From positions 198,501 through 262,500 of the forward strand of contig CP019797.1 of the NCBI GenBank assembly GCA_002951995.1: a DNA stretch of 64,000 nucleotides, given 5' to 3'. The translations under genes and the position numbers were made by a program. Source of the stretch: Stenotrophomonas acidaminiphila. Lineage in GTDB: Bacteria > Pseudomonadota > Gammaproteobacteria > Xanthomonadales > Xanthomonadaceae. The notes under the pieces were generated by a model. The model was not told the DNA's origin. It did no database searches and worked only from the letters and a program-made list of their open reading frames with translations. Below are positions 28,496-38,870 of the stretch, in pieces. Within the stretch, counting starts at the first letter, position 1, and each line of letters opens with the position of its first letter.

Positions 28496-30019
28496 TCACA
28501 CCCACTGCGACAGCGCGATCTTCAGTTCCGCGGCGAAGCCCTTGGCCGAGGCCACCGGCACCGTGAACACGTCCGGCGCCTGCTGGGCGATGCCGATGGC
28601 CCGCGTGCTGGCTTCGTCCAGTTCGGCCTGGGTCTTCGGGCCGCCGGCCCAGTGGTCGTCGGCCCAGACATAGCGCAGCCGCCAGCGGTCGCCGTCGGGC
28701 CGGGCGAACAGCACCAGCGTGTTGCGGAACAGGTACTCGCCGGGAATGTGGTTCTTCAGGAACAGCGCGCCATCGACCTCGTAGCCGGCGTTGCACACCG
28801 CCAGCTCGATGGAGAAGGCGACCTCGCTGCCGGCGGTGATGCGGCGGCTGTCCAGGAACACCGAGAACAGCACCGGCGCGCGCGCGTCGCGGCGCACGTT
28901 GCCGTCGGCGTCGAAGATGTCGTCGTACTCGCGGCGCACCGCCGATTCGTTGGCCTGGGTGCGCGCGGTGAGCTGGTAGGTATAGGCGCCGCGCGGCGCC
29001 ACCGTGGCCTCGATGTAATACGACGAACGCACCCGCCTGCCACGCCGGCGCGCGGCCTCGACCTCCGGTGGCAGGGCCAGCGCGGTGATGTCCAGCTGCG
29101 CGGTGGCGCAGATGTCGCCGAACAGGAAACGCGACAGGTTCTGGTAGCCCTCCTCGGAATTGACGATGCCGAAGTAGCCGCTGTGGCTGCGGTTGACGAA
29201 GGCGCGCGGCGCGCCCTCGACGTACGCGTTGGCGATGCGCACCAGGCCATCGCTGAGCGCGCCGACCGCGAACGAGGACAGCCCGCGCGCCACCGCGTAG
29301 TCGCGGCTGTTGGTGCCGATCAGGCAGAACATGCGCTCGGGCGGGAAACCGGAATCGCCCAGCGTGTTGACCTTGTCCCGTGGCACCTTCAGGTAGCGCG
29401 CCATGTTGCCGCGGTTGAAGTTGTTCATGTCGTTGATCGACAGCAGGTCGGGCACGTTGATGCCGGCGATGTCGATGCCGTTGTGCGGGGTGGCGTAGGT
29501 GAACACCTTGTCCACCAGCGTGCGTGCCTCGGCGCTGGCCACCTCCGGGTTCTGCAGCAGGCAGCGGCAGATCAGCCCGCCCATCGAGTGCGCCACCAGG
29601 TACACGCGGAAGTCGCGACGCTGGCTGGCGTTGTTGCCGCACACGCTGTCGCGCAGCTCCAGGATGCGCCGGCCCAGACTGGCCGCGGCCTCGGTGATCG
29701 ACGGCGCCTTGCCGTCGCCGAACGCCGGGTCGGCCACATCGTAATACCGGTGGATGACGATGCTGCGTGGCGAAATGCCACTGCGCAGCTCGGCACCGCC
29801 GTCATAGACGTCGCGGTAGCCGTAGTCCTTCATCAGCCGCACCAGCGGCGACTCGAACACGAACTTCACCACCGAGCCGTCCTGGGCCTGGCGGATCTTG
29901 GTGGAACCGGCCTCCAGCCCCATGAACGGCGTGGAGGTGGTCTCGACGATCTCCGCGCGGGTCATGGCATAGCCGCGCACGTAGATGATCGGGAAGAAAG
30001 GGCGCTGAATCCTGTCCAT
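28496..30019 (-). CDS. alpha/beta hydrolase with PGAP1/lipase-like fold
   Basis: A 507-aa protein beginning MDRIQRPFFPIIYVRGYAMT (strand and oxyanion loop), with a nucleophile elbow VYLVAHSMGGLICRCLL (Ser145) and the later TPHNGIDI motif common in PGAP1-like lipases and phospholipase-type esterases. From about residue 330 a beta-rich C-terminal part follows (YYIEATVAPRGAYTYQL and similar) that I do not recognise. There is no signal peptide, so it is probably cytosolic. ATG 30019 has GGAG about 8 bases upstream. Substrate unknown. Confidence 0.75.
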   Translation of the reverse strand: MDRIQRPFFPIIYVRGYAMTRAEIVETTSTPFMGLEAGSTKIRQAQDGSVVKFVFESPLVRLMKDYGYRDVYDGGAELRSGISPRSIVIHRYYDVADPAFGDGKAPSITEAAASLGRRILELRDSVCGNNASQRRDFRVYLVAHSMGGLICRCLLQNPEVASAEARTLVDKVFTYATPHNGIDIAGINVPDLLSINDMNNFNRGNMARYLKVPRDKVNTLGDSGFPPERMFCLIGTNSRDYAVARGLSSFAVGALSDGLVRIANAYVEGAPRAFVNRSHSGYFGIVNSEEGYQNLSRFLFGDICATAQLDITALALPPEVEAARRRGRRVRSSYYIEATVAPRGAYTYQLTARTQANESAVRREYDDIFDADGNVRRDARAPVLFSVFLDSRRITAGSEVAFSIELAVCNAGYEVDGALFLKNHIPGEYLFRNTLVLFARPDGDRWRLRYVWADDHWAGGPKTQAELDEASTRAIGIAQQAPDVFTVPVASAKGFAAELKIALSQWV

Positions 30020-30235
30020 GTCCGGCTCCACGGGAGGGAAGGTCCATAGTCGGCCATTGTCGTCGCATACGTGGCGACTGGAACGCGAACGGGTGCACGG
30101 CCTGCCGCGTGCAGCCGTGGGCCGGGTGCGCATCCGCCGCTTCGTGGCGCCCGTGGGCATCGCGTCGCTGAATGGCGTGCGCGCTGCCAGCTGCGGCCGC
30201 GCCGACGTGCCGGGCCGGGGGCGAATGCGCCGCGC

Positions 30236-31741
30236 TCAATCGCCGGCGGCGCGATCCAGCTGGCGGTAGCCGATGGCTTCGGCCAGGTGCGTGCGTTCGA
30301 TGGGGCCGCCACCGGCCAGGTCGGCGATGGTGCGGGCCACGCGCAGGATGCGGTGCATCGAGCGCGCGGACAGTTGCAGGCGCTCCATCGCCTGTTCGAG
30401 CATGGTCTGGTCGGCGGCGGTCAGGACGCAGTGGTGCGAGGTCTGTCCCGGATCGAGGCGGGCGTTGGGGGTACCGGCACGTTGCAGCTGGCGGGTACGT
30501 GCCTGCGCTACGCGGGCCTGCACGGCGGCGCTGGCTTCGGCAGGCGGAGCATCGCCGCGCAGTTCGGACGGTGGCAGCCGTGGCACCTGCAGCTGCAGGT
30601 CGATGCGGTCCAGCAGCGGGCCGGAAATGCGCGCGCGGTAGCGGGCGATCGCGTCGGCCGAGCAGCGACAACGGCCACTGCGGTCGCCGGCCCAGCCACA
30701 TGGGCACGGGTTCATCGCCGCCACCAGCTGGAAGCGGGCAGGGAACTCGGTGCTGCGCGCGGCCCGCGCGATGGTGACCACGCCCGATTCCAGCGGCTCG
30801 CGCAGCACTTCGAGCGTCTGCCGCTTCCATTCGGGCAATTCATCCAGGAACAACACGCCGTTGTGCGCCCGCGAGATCTCGCCGGGTCGCGGCAGTGCGC
30901 CGCCGCCGACCAGGGCGACCGCGCTGGCGGTGTGGTGCGGGGCGCGGTACGGCCGTTGCCGCCAGCGTGTCGGGTCCACGCCGTGGCGCCCGGCCGAGGC
31001 GATGGCCGCCGTTTCCAGCGCTTCGGCCTCGCTGGCCTCGGGCAGGATGCCGGGCAGCCGCGAGGCCAGCAGGGTCTTGCCGCAGCCGGGCGAACCGACC
31101 AGCAGCAAATGGTGGCCGCCGGCGGCGGCGATCTCCAGTGCGCGGCGGGCCTGCGCATGGCCGCGCACGTCGGCCAGGTCCGGCAGCGGCGCGGGGTCGC
31201 AGGTGCTGACCTGCGCGTCGGGCAGGGTCTTCTCGCCAGCCAGGCCGGCGCAGACCTCCAGCAGGGTACGCGCGACCTTGACCGTCGCCTGCCGCGCCAG
31301 CGCGGCCTCGTCGGCGTTGTCCGGCGCCACCACCAGCGTGCGCCGTTCACGCGCCGCGGCGATGGCCGCGGGCAGCGCGCCGTCCACGCCGCGCAGTTCG
31401 CCGGTCAGCGCCAGTTCGCCGATGAACTCATGCGCGGCCAGCGCCTGGCGGTCGATCTGGCCGCTGGCGGCGAGGATGCCCAGTGCGATGGGCAGGTCGA
31501 AACGGCCGCCGTCCTTGGGCAGGTCGGCCGGGGCCAGGTTGATGGTGATGCGCCGGGCCGGGAACTCGAACTGTGCGCAGAGAATGGCCGCGCGCACCCG
31601 GTCGCGCGATTCGCGTACCGCCGCTTCGGGCAGGCCCACGATCTGGGTGCAGGGCAGCCCGCCGGACAGGTGCACTTCGACCCGTACCGGCGGCGCATCC
31701 ACCCCGGCGCGGGCACGGCTGTGCACCAGCGCCAGGCTCAT
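30236..31741 (-). CDS. comM: YifB family Mg-chelatase-like AAA ATPase ComM
   Basis: A 501-aa protein. An N-terminal Lon-substrate-like domain (MSLALVHSRARAGVDAPPV..., IVGLPEAAVRESRDRVRAA) precedes the AAA+ module with Walker A LVGSPGCGKTLLASRLPG, Walker B GVLFLDELPEW, zinc-like cysteines in MNPCPCGWAGDRSGRCRCS, and a C-terminal helical domain. ComM is a hexameric helicase that promotes branch migration when integrating DNA during natural transformation. comF is also in the window. Family length is normal. Confidence 0.94.
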   Translation of the reverse strand: MSLALVHSRARAGVDAPPVRVEVHLSGGLPCTQIVGLPEAAVRESRDRVRAAILCAQFEFPARRITINLAPADLPKDGGRFDLPIALGILAASGQIDRQALAAHEFIGELALTGELRGVDGALPAAIAAARERRTLVVAPDNADEAALARQATVKVARTLLEVCAGLAGEKTLPDAQVSTCDPAPLPDLADVRGHAQARRALEIAAAGGHHLLLVGSPGCGKTLLASRLPGILPEASEAEALETAAIASAGRHGVDPTRWRQRPYRAPHHTASAVALVGGGALPRPGEISRAHNGVLFLDELPEWKRQTLEVLREPLESGVVTIARAARSTEFPARFQLVAAMNPCPCGWAGDRSGRCRCSADAIARYRARISGPLLDRIDLQLQVPRLPPSELRGDAPPAEASAAVQARVAQARTRQLQRAGTPNARLDPGQTSHHCVLTAADQTMLEQAMERLQLSARSMHRILRVARTIADLAGGGPIERTHLAEAIGYRQLDRAAGD

Positions 31742-31750
31742 GGGCGTGGC

Positions 31751-32523
<773 letters not shown>

Positions 32524-32526
32524 ACC

Positions 32527-32895
32527 ATGGCGACCCTGGACGGTGAATTCGGCCAGCGCCTGCAGCGGGCCCTGGCGATGCTGGATGGCAAGGGCCTGCC
32601 GCGCGGCACGTCCGCGCCGTTGCTGTACCGCTGGTTGTGGAAGCTGGGCTGGCGCATGGCACCACCGCCGATGGCGGGGTTCGCTTCCACCGCCCTTGTG
32701 AGCGGCGCCTTCTTCGGGCCGGTGTGGGGCCTGATGATGTGGTTGATGCTGTGGCGCCGTTCGCAGATGCCGGTGGGCATGGTGCTGCTGGCCGCGGTGC
32801 TGGCCGGCGTGCTGTTCGGCCTGTCGATGGGGCTGTACGGGCGCTGGAATGCACGCCGGCGCGGCATTCCCCTCTGGCGCGACTTCCAGGGCTGA
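32527..32895 (+). CDS. DUF6404 family membrane protein
   Basis: A 122-aa protein with an N-terminal helical region (LQRALAMLDGKGLPRGTSAPLLYRWLWKLGW) and two transmembrane helices (about 51-72 and 83-103) with a short basic tail. The G/PxxxxPxLYRxLWKLGxxxPPP pattern is that of DUF6404, found as small membrane proteins with no known function. It follows glnB by three bases and may be co-transcribed. Confidence 0.75.
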   Translation: MATLDGEFGQRLQRALAMLDGKGLPRGTSAPLLYRWLWKLGWRMAPPPMAGFASTALVSGAFFGPVWGLMMWLMLWRRSQMPVGMVLLAAVLAGVLFGLSMGLYGRWNARRRGIPLWRDFQG

Positions 32896-33260
32896 GCGCG
32901 GCTGGCGGGCCGCAACCGCGGCGCGCGAGCCGCGAGCAGTGGCATGCGTGCCCGGGCAGGCCGGTCACTGGTCGGTACCGCCGTGCAGCGGGCTCCCAGG
33001 CGGCGACCGGGTGACCGATCCCCGTCCTGAACCAAGCGCTGCGCATCCGCGAGCTCGTCTCCGGCGCTGAAGCCGCTGGGTCCGGTGGGCCTGCGGGCGC
33101 CGCGGGGCGCGATAAGCGAAAGACGCGACGCGGGGTCGTTCCGGACGGAAGCCCCGGGCGCTCCGCCGATGCCCGGGCCACGAAGGCGATCCAGCGGGAC
33201 AGGGCCCGCGCGGGAAAGGAGAGCGCCCGGCCCTGGCGAGGACAGGGCGGCACCGATGCC
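32896..33260. other. 365-bp gap, no gene seen
   Basis: Very GC-rich region between the convergent DUF6404 gene and serine hydrolase. Overlapping open frames here look like noise. No clear terminator, promoter or repeat was found. Confidence 0.4.
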
Positions 33261-34742
33261 TCAATCGCCGCTGTCCCCGGGTTGCTTGCCCGCCCCCATT
33301 GCGTCCAGCGCCGCGCGGGCGCTGCGGCTGGCTGGATCGAGCTTCAGCGCGGTGCGGTAGCTTGCGCGCGCTTCATCCAGCCGCCCGGCCGCGCGATACG
33401 CCTCCCCGAGACTGTCGTGGGTGTTGGCCGAACCGGGATACGCCGCCACGCCCCATTCAAAGACGCTGACCGCCTCGTCCTTGCGGCCCGCGCGGAGGAA
33501 CTTGTAGCCCAGCGCGTTCAGCGCCCTCTCGCTGTGGTCGTAGTCGTCGCGGCGCACCCCCAGCCCTTCATAGGCCGCCGTCATGGCCTTGAGTCCCTGG
33601 TGATAGGCGATCGGGGTCAGCAGGTCGTCCAGGCTCCGCTTTGCCGGTTGCATCGGCTTGCCGTTGAGCACCTGCATGAGGTCCTGGCCCATTGTCAGCA
33701 CAAGCGCGCCCTGCCAGAAGTTGTCGAGGATGATGACGCAGTCCTCGTGCGACTCGGAGCGCAGGTAATAGCTCTGGTAGCCCGGTACGCTGCCGGTGTG
33801 GGAAACGACCCGCAGGCGGGCGCCATCGGGCAGTGTCCAGTCATCGACATTCCACCCGAACCCATAATGCGACGCCTGCGCTGTCAGCATCTGGCGCCGC
33901 GTGTCGTGGCTCAGCAGGCGCTCGCCATACAGCGCCCGGTCGAAGCGGTAGAGGTCATCGACCGTGGTGTAGATGCCCGCGGCCGCGAACGACACGCTCG
34001 GGTCGATCCACTGCGGCTGCACCAGGCTGCCGTCCGCGGTGCGGGTGTAGCCTTCGGCGAGCCGTTCCAGCACCGACCTGCCGTTGAAAACGCCACTGGC
34101 GGCCATGCCTGCCGGGGCGAAGATCCGCTCCTGCAGGTTGTCCGCAAGAGGCCGCCCGGTGGCCTGTTCGATCAGCAGACCGAGCAGGAAGAAGCCATTG
34201 TTGTTGTACCGCCACTGCTGGCCCGGGCTCTCCAGCAGCGCCGGCTTGATCCACTCGCGCGCGAAGTCCATCGGCGCATAGCTGCGGCGCGCGGCGGTCT
34301 GCCACCACGGGTCGGTGTAGCGCCCGGGGACGTCGGCGAGCCCCGAGGTGTGGCTGAGCAGCTGGGCCACCGTCACCTCCGCCGCAGGCGTCCCGGCGTA
34401 GAGCGCCGGAAGGTATTCGCCCAGTGTCCCGTCCAACCGCAGCGTGCCCTGCTGGACCAGCTGCATGGTGAGCGTGGCAACCAGCGGCTTGCTCAGCGAG
34501 CCGACCCGATAGCGCCCTTCCACCCGGTTGGGTGTTGCCCATTCAACATTGGCCTGGCCACAAGCGGCGCGCAGCAGCACCTGGTCTCCCCGCGCCACCA
34601 GCACGGTGCCGTTGAAGCCACGGTGATCGGCGTAGCTGTCGACCAGGCGGCGCAGTTCATCGGCCGTGGGAGGCTGCTGTGCCAACGCGACTGCGCTGTA
34701 CATCAGCAGAACGAAACCACATACCCGGGCAAAGGGACGCAT
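33261..34742 (-). CDS. serine hydrolase (class C beta-lactamase family) with C-terminal TPR region
   Basis: A 493-aa secreted protein with signal peptide (cleavage near ALA-QQ). Beta-lactamase/penicillin-binding fold: SxxK motif Ser82-Leu-Ser-Lys85, YxN at Tyr179-Asn-Asn181, and HTG in VSHTGSVPGY. From about residue 400 it carries TPR-like helices (ALNALGYKFLRAGRKDEAVSVFEWG, then AYRAAGRLDEARASYRTALKLDP), a known fusion in this family. It may be a peptidase or esterase rather than a true beta-lactamase. A BlaI/MecI-like palindrome stands 40 bp upstream, which suggests derepression by cell-wall stress. Confidence 0.87.
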   Translation of the reverse strand: MRPFARVCGFVLLMYSAVALAQQPPTADELRRLVDSYADHRGFNGTVLVARGDQVLLRAACGQANVEWATPNRVEGRYRVGSLSKPLVATLTMQLVQQGTLRLDGTLGEYLPALYAGTPAAEVTVAQLLSHTSGLADVPGRYTDPWWQTAARRSYAPMDFAREWIKPALLESPGQQWRYNNNGFFLLGLLIEQATGRPLADNLQERIFAPAGMAASGVFNGRSVLERLAEGYTRTADGSLVQPQWIDPSVSFAAAGIYTTVDDLYRFDRALYGERLLSHDTRRQMLTAQASHYGFGWNVDDWTLPDGARLRVVSHTGSVPGYQSYYLRSESHEDCVIILDNFWQGALVLTMGQDLMQVLNGKPMQPAKRSLDDLLTPIAYHQGLKAMTAAYEGLGVRRDDYDHSERALNALGYKFLRAGRKDEAVSVFEWGVAAYPGSANTHDSLGEAYRAAGRLDEARASYRTALKLDPASRSARAALDAMGAGKQPGDSGD

Positions 34743-34781
34743 CGATTGGCCTGCGTTGGAGAATCCAGCCGAAGCCAGTGG

Positions 34782-34801
34782 TTGACTACAGTTGTAGTCA
34801 A
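34782..34801 (-). promoter_or_regulatory. BlaI/MecI-type operator upstream of the serine hydrolase gene
   Basis: Two perfect 9-bp arms TTGACTACA (34782-34790) and TGTAGTCAA (34793-34801) separated by two bases. The TACA-N2-TGTA core with flanking AC/GT matches operators of BlaI/MecI winged-helix repressors that control beta-lactamase genes. The blaI and blaR genes themselves are not in the window. Confidence 0.65.
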
Positions 34802-34911
34802 TGGGGCGTCCGGCATGGTTCCAGCGCCCTTCGGGCGCCAGGCAGCGCGATGGCTGCGTCCGGCAGCCGCGTGGACCGGGTGCTGCGCGGCGCCTGGAGA
34901 ACCAACGAAAA

Positions 34912-34936
34912 CCCCGCGCCGGTGGCCGGCGCGGGG
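34912..34936 (-). terminator. intrinsic terminator of speE
   Basis: 11-bp perfect GC stem CCCCGCGCCGG / CCGGCGCGGGG with loop TGG. On the minus strand it is followed by TTTTCGTTGG. It sits about 30 bp past the speE stop. Confidence 0.75.
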
Positions 34937-34967
34937 TTGGGGTACGTCGCTGCGGTGTGGCGCGGGC

Positions 34968-35825
34968 TTACTCGCCCAGCGCCTTGGCCACGAACGGCGG
35001 GCTGACCAGCACCCCGGTGTGCAGCGGGGCGGTGTAGTACAGCGTGTCGAACGGCTTGGCGGCGGCGTCTTCCTGGCGGAAGCCGAAGCCGAAGCCGGCC
35101 TGCTTGCTGGCCACGGTCACCGACCACCAGCCGGTCGGGTAGCACGGCTGCGGGAACGGCAGGGTCTTGAACGACTGGAAGCCGGCCTTGCCCATTTCCG
35201 CGCGCATGTCCTTGATCAGGTCCAGCAGCGCCAGCGGCGATTCGCTCTGCTGCACCAGCAGGCCGTCGTCCTTCAACGCGCGGAAGCAGCTTTCGAAGAA
35301 CGCCTTGTTGAACAGGCCCTCGGCCGGGCCGACCGGGTCGGTGGAGTCCACGATCACCACGTCGACGCTGCCCGGCACGCAGTTGGCCATGTAGGCCACG
35401 CCGTCGTCGAACAGCAGCTCGGCACGGGCGTCGCCGTTGGATTCGCACAGTTCCGGGAAGTACTTCTCGGCCATGCGCGTGACCTGCTCGTCGATGTCGC
35501 ACTGGGTGGCGCTTTCAACGCCCGGGTGCTTGAGCACCTCGCGCAGGGTGCCGCAGTCGCCACCGCCGATGATCACCACGCGCTTGGGCGCCGGGTGGGT
35601 GAACAGCACCGGGTGGCTGATCATCTCGTGGTAGAAGAAGTTGTCCTTGCTGGTCAGCATCATGGCGCCGTCGATGACCATCAGCTTGCCCCAGTCGGTG
35701 CTGTCGTAGATCTCGATCTTCTGGAACGGCGACTGCACTTCGTCCAGCTTGCCGGTGACGCGGAAACCGATGGCCGAGCCGGTCGGCTGGAAGTGTTCGA
35801 TGAACCAGTTGTCGTGGGTGGTCAT
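34968..35825 (-). CDS. speE: spermidine synthase (polyamine aminopropyltransferase)
   Basis: A 285-aa enzyme transferring aminopropyl from decarboxylated SAM to putrescine. Family motifs: MTTHDNWFIEH start, KIEIYDSTDWGKLMVIDGAMM, VVIIGGGDCGTLREVLKH SAM loop, catalytic Asp in VDSTDPVGPAEGLF, and ESPLALLDLIKD. ATG 35825 is chosen because it gives the known short N-terminus; a longer frame from 36041 overlaps the speA promoter. Divergent from speA, which makes agmatine for the same pathway. Confidence 0.95.
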   Translation of the reverse strand: MTTHDNWFIEHFQPTGSAIGFRVTGKLDEVQSPFQKIEIYDSTDWGKLMVIDGAMMLTSKDNFFYHEMISHPVLFTHPAPKRVVIIGGGDCGTLREVLKHPGVESATQCDIDEQVTRMAEKYFPELCESNGDARAELLFDDGVAYMANCVPGSVDVVIVDSTDPVGPAEGLFNKAFFESCFRALKDDGLLVQQSESPLALLDLIKDMRAEMGKAGFQSFKTLPFPQPCYPTGWWSVTVASKQAGFGFGFRQEDAAAKPFDTLYYTAPLHTGVLVSPPFVAKALGE

Positions 35826-36013
35826 GGGGATTCCTGGGTGCGATGGACATTTCCCTTCCCCCGCTGCCGGAGAAGGGGCCCCGGAGGGGCGGATGAGGGG
35901 GCGGCGAGCCCCGGCACGGCGGGGATTCCGCCGTATTTCCGCCCCTGGACCCGGCTCCGCGGGGGCAGGGGGGAGGCGCGGGCGCGGATTGTAACGGACC
36001 GCTGCCCCGCTGG

Positions 36014-36030
36014 CGTTAGAATGCGCGTCC
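36014..36030 (+). promoter_or_regulatory. putative promoter core of speA
   Basis: CGTTAGAATGCGCGTCC, identical to the 17 bases ahead of the tRNA-Arg gene, with -10-like TAGAAT at 36017-36022. The predicted start near 36029 leaves a leader of about 30 nt before the ATG at 36062. Confidence 0.4.
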
Positions 36031-36061
36031 TTTTTATCCACAGCCGAGAGTTGCTACGCCG

Positions 36062-37951
36062 ATGAGCGATTGGTCCCTCGACCAGGCCCGCAAGACCTAT
36101 TCGATCCCGCACTGGTCCGACGGTTACTTCGACGTCGATGCCGCCGGGCATGTCGTGGTGCGCCCCACCGGCGCGCAGGGCCCGGCCGTGTCGCTGCCTG
36201 AAATCGTCGATTCGGCACGGGCCGCCGGCGCCAAGCTGCCGCTGCTGGTGCGCTTCCCGGACATCCTCGGCGAGCGCCTGGGCAAGCTGCAGGCGGCGTT
36301 CGCCCAGGCCCAGCGCGACTGGGACTACCACGGCGGCTACACCGCCGTGTATCCGATCAAGGTCAACCAGCACCGTGGCGTGGCCGGCACCCTGGCCAGC
36401 CACCACGGCGAGGGCTTCGGCCTGGAGGCCGGCTCCAAGCCGGAGCTGATGGCGGTGCTGGCGCTGAGCCGGCCGGGCGGGCTGATCGTCTGCAACGGCT
36501 ACAAGGACCGCGAGTACATCCGCCTGGCGCTGATCGGCCGCAAGCTCGGCCTGCAGACCTACATCGTCATCGAGAAGCCCTCCGAGCTGAAGCTGGTGCT
36601 GGAGGAATCCAGGGCGCTGGAGGTGAAGCCGGGCCTGGGCGTGCGCATGCGCCTGGCATCGCTGGGTGCCGGCAAGTGGCAGAACAGCGGGGGCGACAAG
36701 GCCAAGTTCGGGCTGTCGCCGCGGCAGCTGCTGGACCTGTGGAAATCGCTGCGCGACACCGAGTACGCCGACTGCCTGAACCTGCTGCACTTCCACATGG
36801 GCAGCCAGATCAGCAACGTGCGCGACATCGCCAACGGCATGCGCGAGGCCACCCGCTACTTCGTCGAGCTCTCGCGCCTGGGCGCGAAGATCAGCCACGT
36901 CGACGTCGGCGGCGGCCTGGGCATCGACTACGAAGGCACCCGCTCGCGCAGCTACTGCTCGATCAACTACGGCCTGAACGCCTACGCCAGCAACATCGTG
37001 CAGCCGCTGGCCGAGGCCTGCGAAGCGCACGCGCTGCCGCCGCCGCGCATCGTCACCGAGTGCGGCCGCGCGATGACCGCGCACCATGCGGTGCTGATCG
37101 CCAACGTGTCCGAAGTGGAGCAGGCCGCCGATGGCCGCATTCCCGAGGCGCATGACGACGAGCCGGCCGCGATCCGCCACCTGCGCGAGATCCACGACGA
37201 ACTGGACCAGCGCCCGGCGGTGGAACTGTTCCAGGAAGCGCAGCACTTCCACGCCGAAGGCCTGAGCGCCTACGCGCTGGGCCAGATCGACCTGCCGCAG
37301 CGTGCGCGCATCGACGACCTGTTCTACGCCATCGCCAACGGCGTGCGCGCGCGCCTGAGCTACGACGAGAAGAGCCATCGCCCCGCGCTGGACGAGCTGA
37401 ACGACCGCCTGGTCGACAAGTACTTCGTCAATTTCAGCGTGTTCGAGTCGATCCCCGATGCCTGGGCCATCGACCAGGTGTTCCCGATCGTGCCGATCGA
37501 GCGCCTGAACGAGCGCCCGGACCGCCGCGGCGTGATCGCCGACATGACCTGCGATTCGGACGGCATGGTCAAGACCTACGTCGAGAACGAGAGCCTGGAC
37601 AGCTCGCTGCCGCTGCATTCGGTGGGCCATGGCGAGCGCTACCGCATCGGCTTCTTCCTGGTCGGCGCCTACCAGGAAATCCTCGGCGACATCCACAACC
37701 TGTTCGGCGACACCGACGCGGTGGAGGTCACGGTCGATGGCAGTGGCTACCGCATCGCCCAGCAGCGCCGCGGCGACACCACCGACGTGATGCTCGACTA
37801 CGTCGGCTACCGCCTGGACGACCTGCGCGCGGCCTACCGGCAGCGCGTGGCCGCGGCCAACCTGCCGGCCGCGCGCGCGGCCGAGCTGGACGCCGCGCTG
37901 GAAGCGGGCCTGACCGGTTACACCTACCTGTCGGACGAGCCGCTGGGCTGA
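36062..37951 (+). CDS. speA: biosynthetic arginine decarboxylase
   Basis: A 629-aa PLP enzyme of the alanine racemase fold (group IV decarboxylase), converting arginine to agmatine for putrescine and spermidine. PLP lysine is Lys100 in VYPIKVNQHRGV; ATKFG-like region as GDKAKFGLSP; Gly-rich VDVGGGLGIDYEGTRS binds phosphate; active-site Cys appears in ADMTCDSDG. The length equals the family norm. Faces speE across a shared 236-bp spacer, so the two polyamine genes are probably co-ordinated. Confidence 0.95.
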   Translation: MSDWSLDQARKTYSIPHWSDGYFDVDAAGHVVVRPTGAQGPAVSLPEIVDSARAAGAKLPLLVRFPDILGERLGKLQAAFAQAQRDWDYHGGYTAVYPIKVNQHRGVAGTLASHHGEGFGLEAGSKPELMAVLALSRPGGLIVCNGYKDREYIRLALIGRKLGLQTYIVIEKPSELKLVLEESRALEVKPGLGVRMRLASLGAGKWQNSGGDKAKFGLSPRQLLDLWKSLRDTEYADCLNLLHFHMGSQISNVRDIANGMREATRYFVELSRLGAKISHVDVGGGLGIDYEGTRSRSYCSINYGLNAYASNIVQPLAEACEAHALPPPRIVTECGRAMTAHHAVLIANVSEVEQAADGRIPEAHDDEPAAIRHLREIHDELDQRPAVELFQEAQHFHAEGLSAYALGQIDLPQRARIDDLFYAIANGVRARLSYDEKSHRPALDELNDRLVDKYFVNFSVFESIPDAWAIDQVFPIVPIERLNERPDRRGVIADMTCDSDGMVKTYVENESLDSSLPLHSVGHGERYRIGFFLVGAYQEILGDIHNLFGDTDAVEVTVDGSGYRIAQQRRGDTTDVMLDYVGYRLDDLRAAYRQRVAAANLPAARAAELDAALEAGLTGYTYLSDEPLG

Positions 37952-37980
37952 GCGGGGCGCGGCCATCGCCGCGCTGACGA

Positions 37981-38005
37981 GGGGCGGGCGGTGCCCGCCC
38001 CTTCT
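37981..38005 (+). terminator. intrinsic terminator of speA
   Basis: 9-bp perfect stem GGGGCGGGC (37981-37989) / GCCCGCCCC (37993-38001) with loop GGT and a T-rich tail TTCTCATTT, about 30 bp past the speA stop. Confidence 0.8.
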
Positions 38006-38117
38006 CATTTGCGGCCTGTGCTGCGCGCGATGCCGGGATGGACGCCAGCGTTGAGGGCAGGCATGGGAACAGCCCATCGCATCGCAGCCACCGGCATGCC
38101 CGACCGTGTCGCCGGCA

Positions 38118-38870
38118 TCAGCCTTCGCGCGCCACCTGGAAACCGGCGAACGACTGGCTCACCGGCATCAGCTCCAGGCGGTTGACGTTCAGGTGCGGCG
38201 GCAGGCTGGCGACCCAGAAGATCTGCTCGGCGATGTCCTGCGCGGTCATCGGGTTGGCGCCCTTGTACAGCTGGTCCGAGGCGGCCTGGTTGCCATGGGT
38301 GCGCACCAGGGTGAACTCGGTCTCGGCCATGCCCGGCTCGATCGCGGTCACGCGCACGCCGGTGCCGTGCAGGTCGGCGCGCAGGCCCAGCGAGAACTGG
38401 CTGACGAACGCCTTGGTGCCGCCATAGGCATTGCCGCCCGGATACGGATAGATCGCGGCGGTGGAGCTGATGTTGATGATCGCCCCGCGGCGTTCGATCA
38501 GCCGCGGCAGCAGGTGGTGGGTGAGGGTGACCAGCGCGGTGACGTTGGTGTCGATCATCGTGCGCCAGTCTTCCAGGCTGGCGTGCTGGGCGGCGGCGGT
38601 GCCCTGCGCCAGGCCGGCGTTGTTGACCAGCAGGTCGATGCCACGGAACGGCGCGGGCAACGCCGCCAGCGCCGCCTCCATGGCCGCCGCGTCGCGGATG
38701 TCGAACGCCGCCGCGTGCACCGTGTCCGCCCCGAACGCGTCCACCAGCGGCTGCAGGCGCTCGGCACGGCGGCCGGTGGCGATCACCTTCCAGCCGGCGG
38801 CGGCGAAGCGACGGGCGGCGGCGGCACCGAAACCGGACGTGGCGCCGGTGATCAGGACGGTCTTGGACAT
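38118..38870 (-). CDS. SDR family oxidoreductase (YdfG-like)
   Basis: A 250-aa classical short-chain dehydrogenase with NADP-type motif LITGATSGFGAAAARRF (TGxxxGxG), NNAG at 83-86, and full catalytic set: Ser136 in NISSTAAI, Tyr149 and Lys153 in NAYGGTKAFV. Highest likeness is to YdfG, which reduces 3-hydroxy acids such as L-allo-threonine and malonic semialdehyde; the true substrate is unknown. ATG 38870 (MSKTVLITGA) is the normal start for the family. Confidence 0.9.
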   Translation of the reverse strand: MSKTVLITGATSGFGAAAARRFAAAGWKVIATGRRAERLQPLVDAFGADTVHAAAFDIRDAAAMEAALAALPAPFRGIDLLVNNAGLAQGTAAAQHASLEDWRTMIDTNVTALVTLTHHLLPRLIERRGAIINISSTAAIYPYPGGNAYGGTKAFVSQFSLGLRADLHGTGVRVTAIEPGMAETEFTLVRTHGNQAASDQLYKGANPMTAQDIAEQIFWVASLPPHLNVNRLELMPVSQSFAGFQVAREG

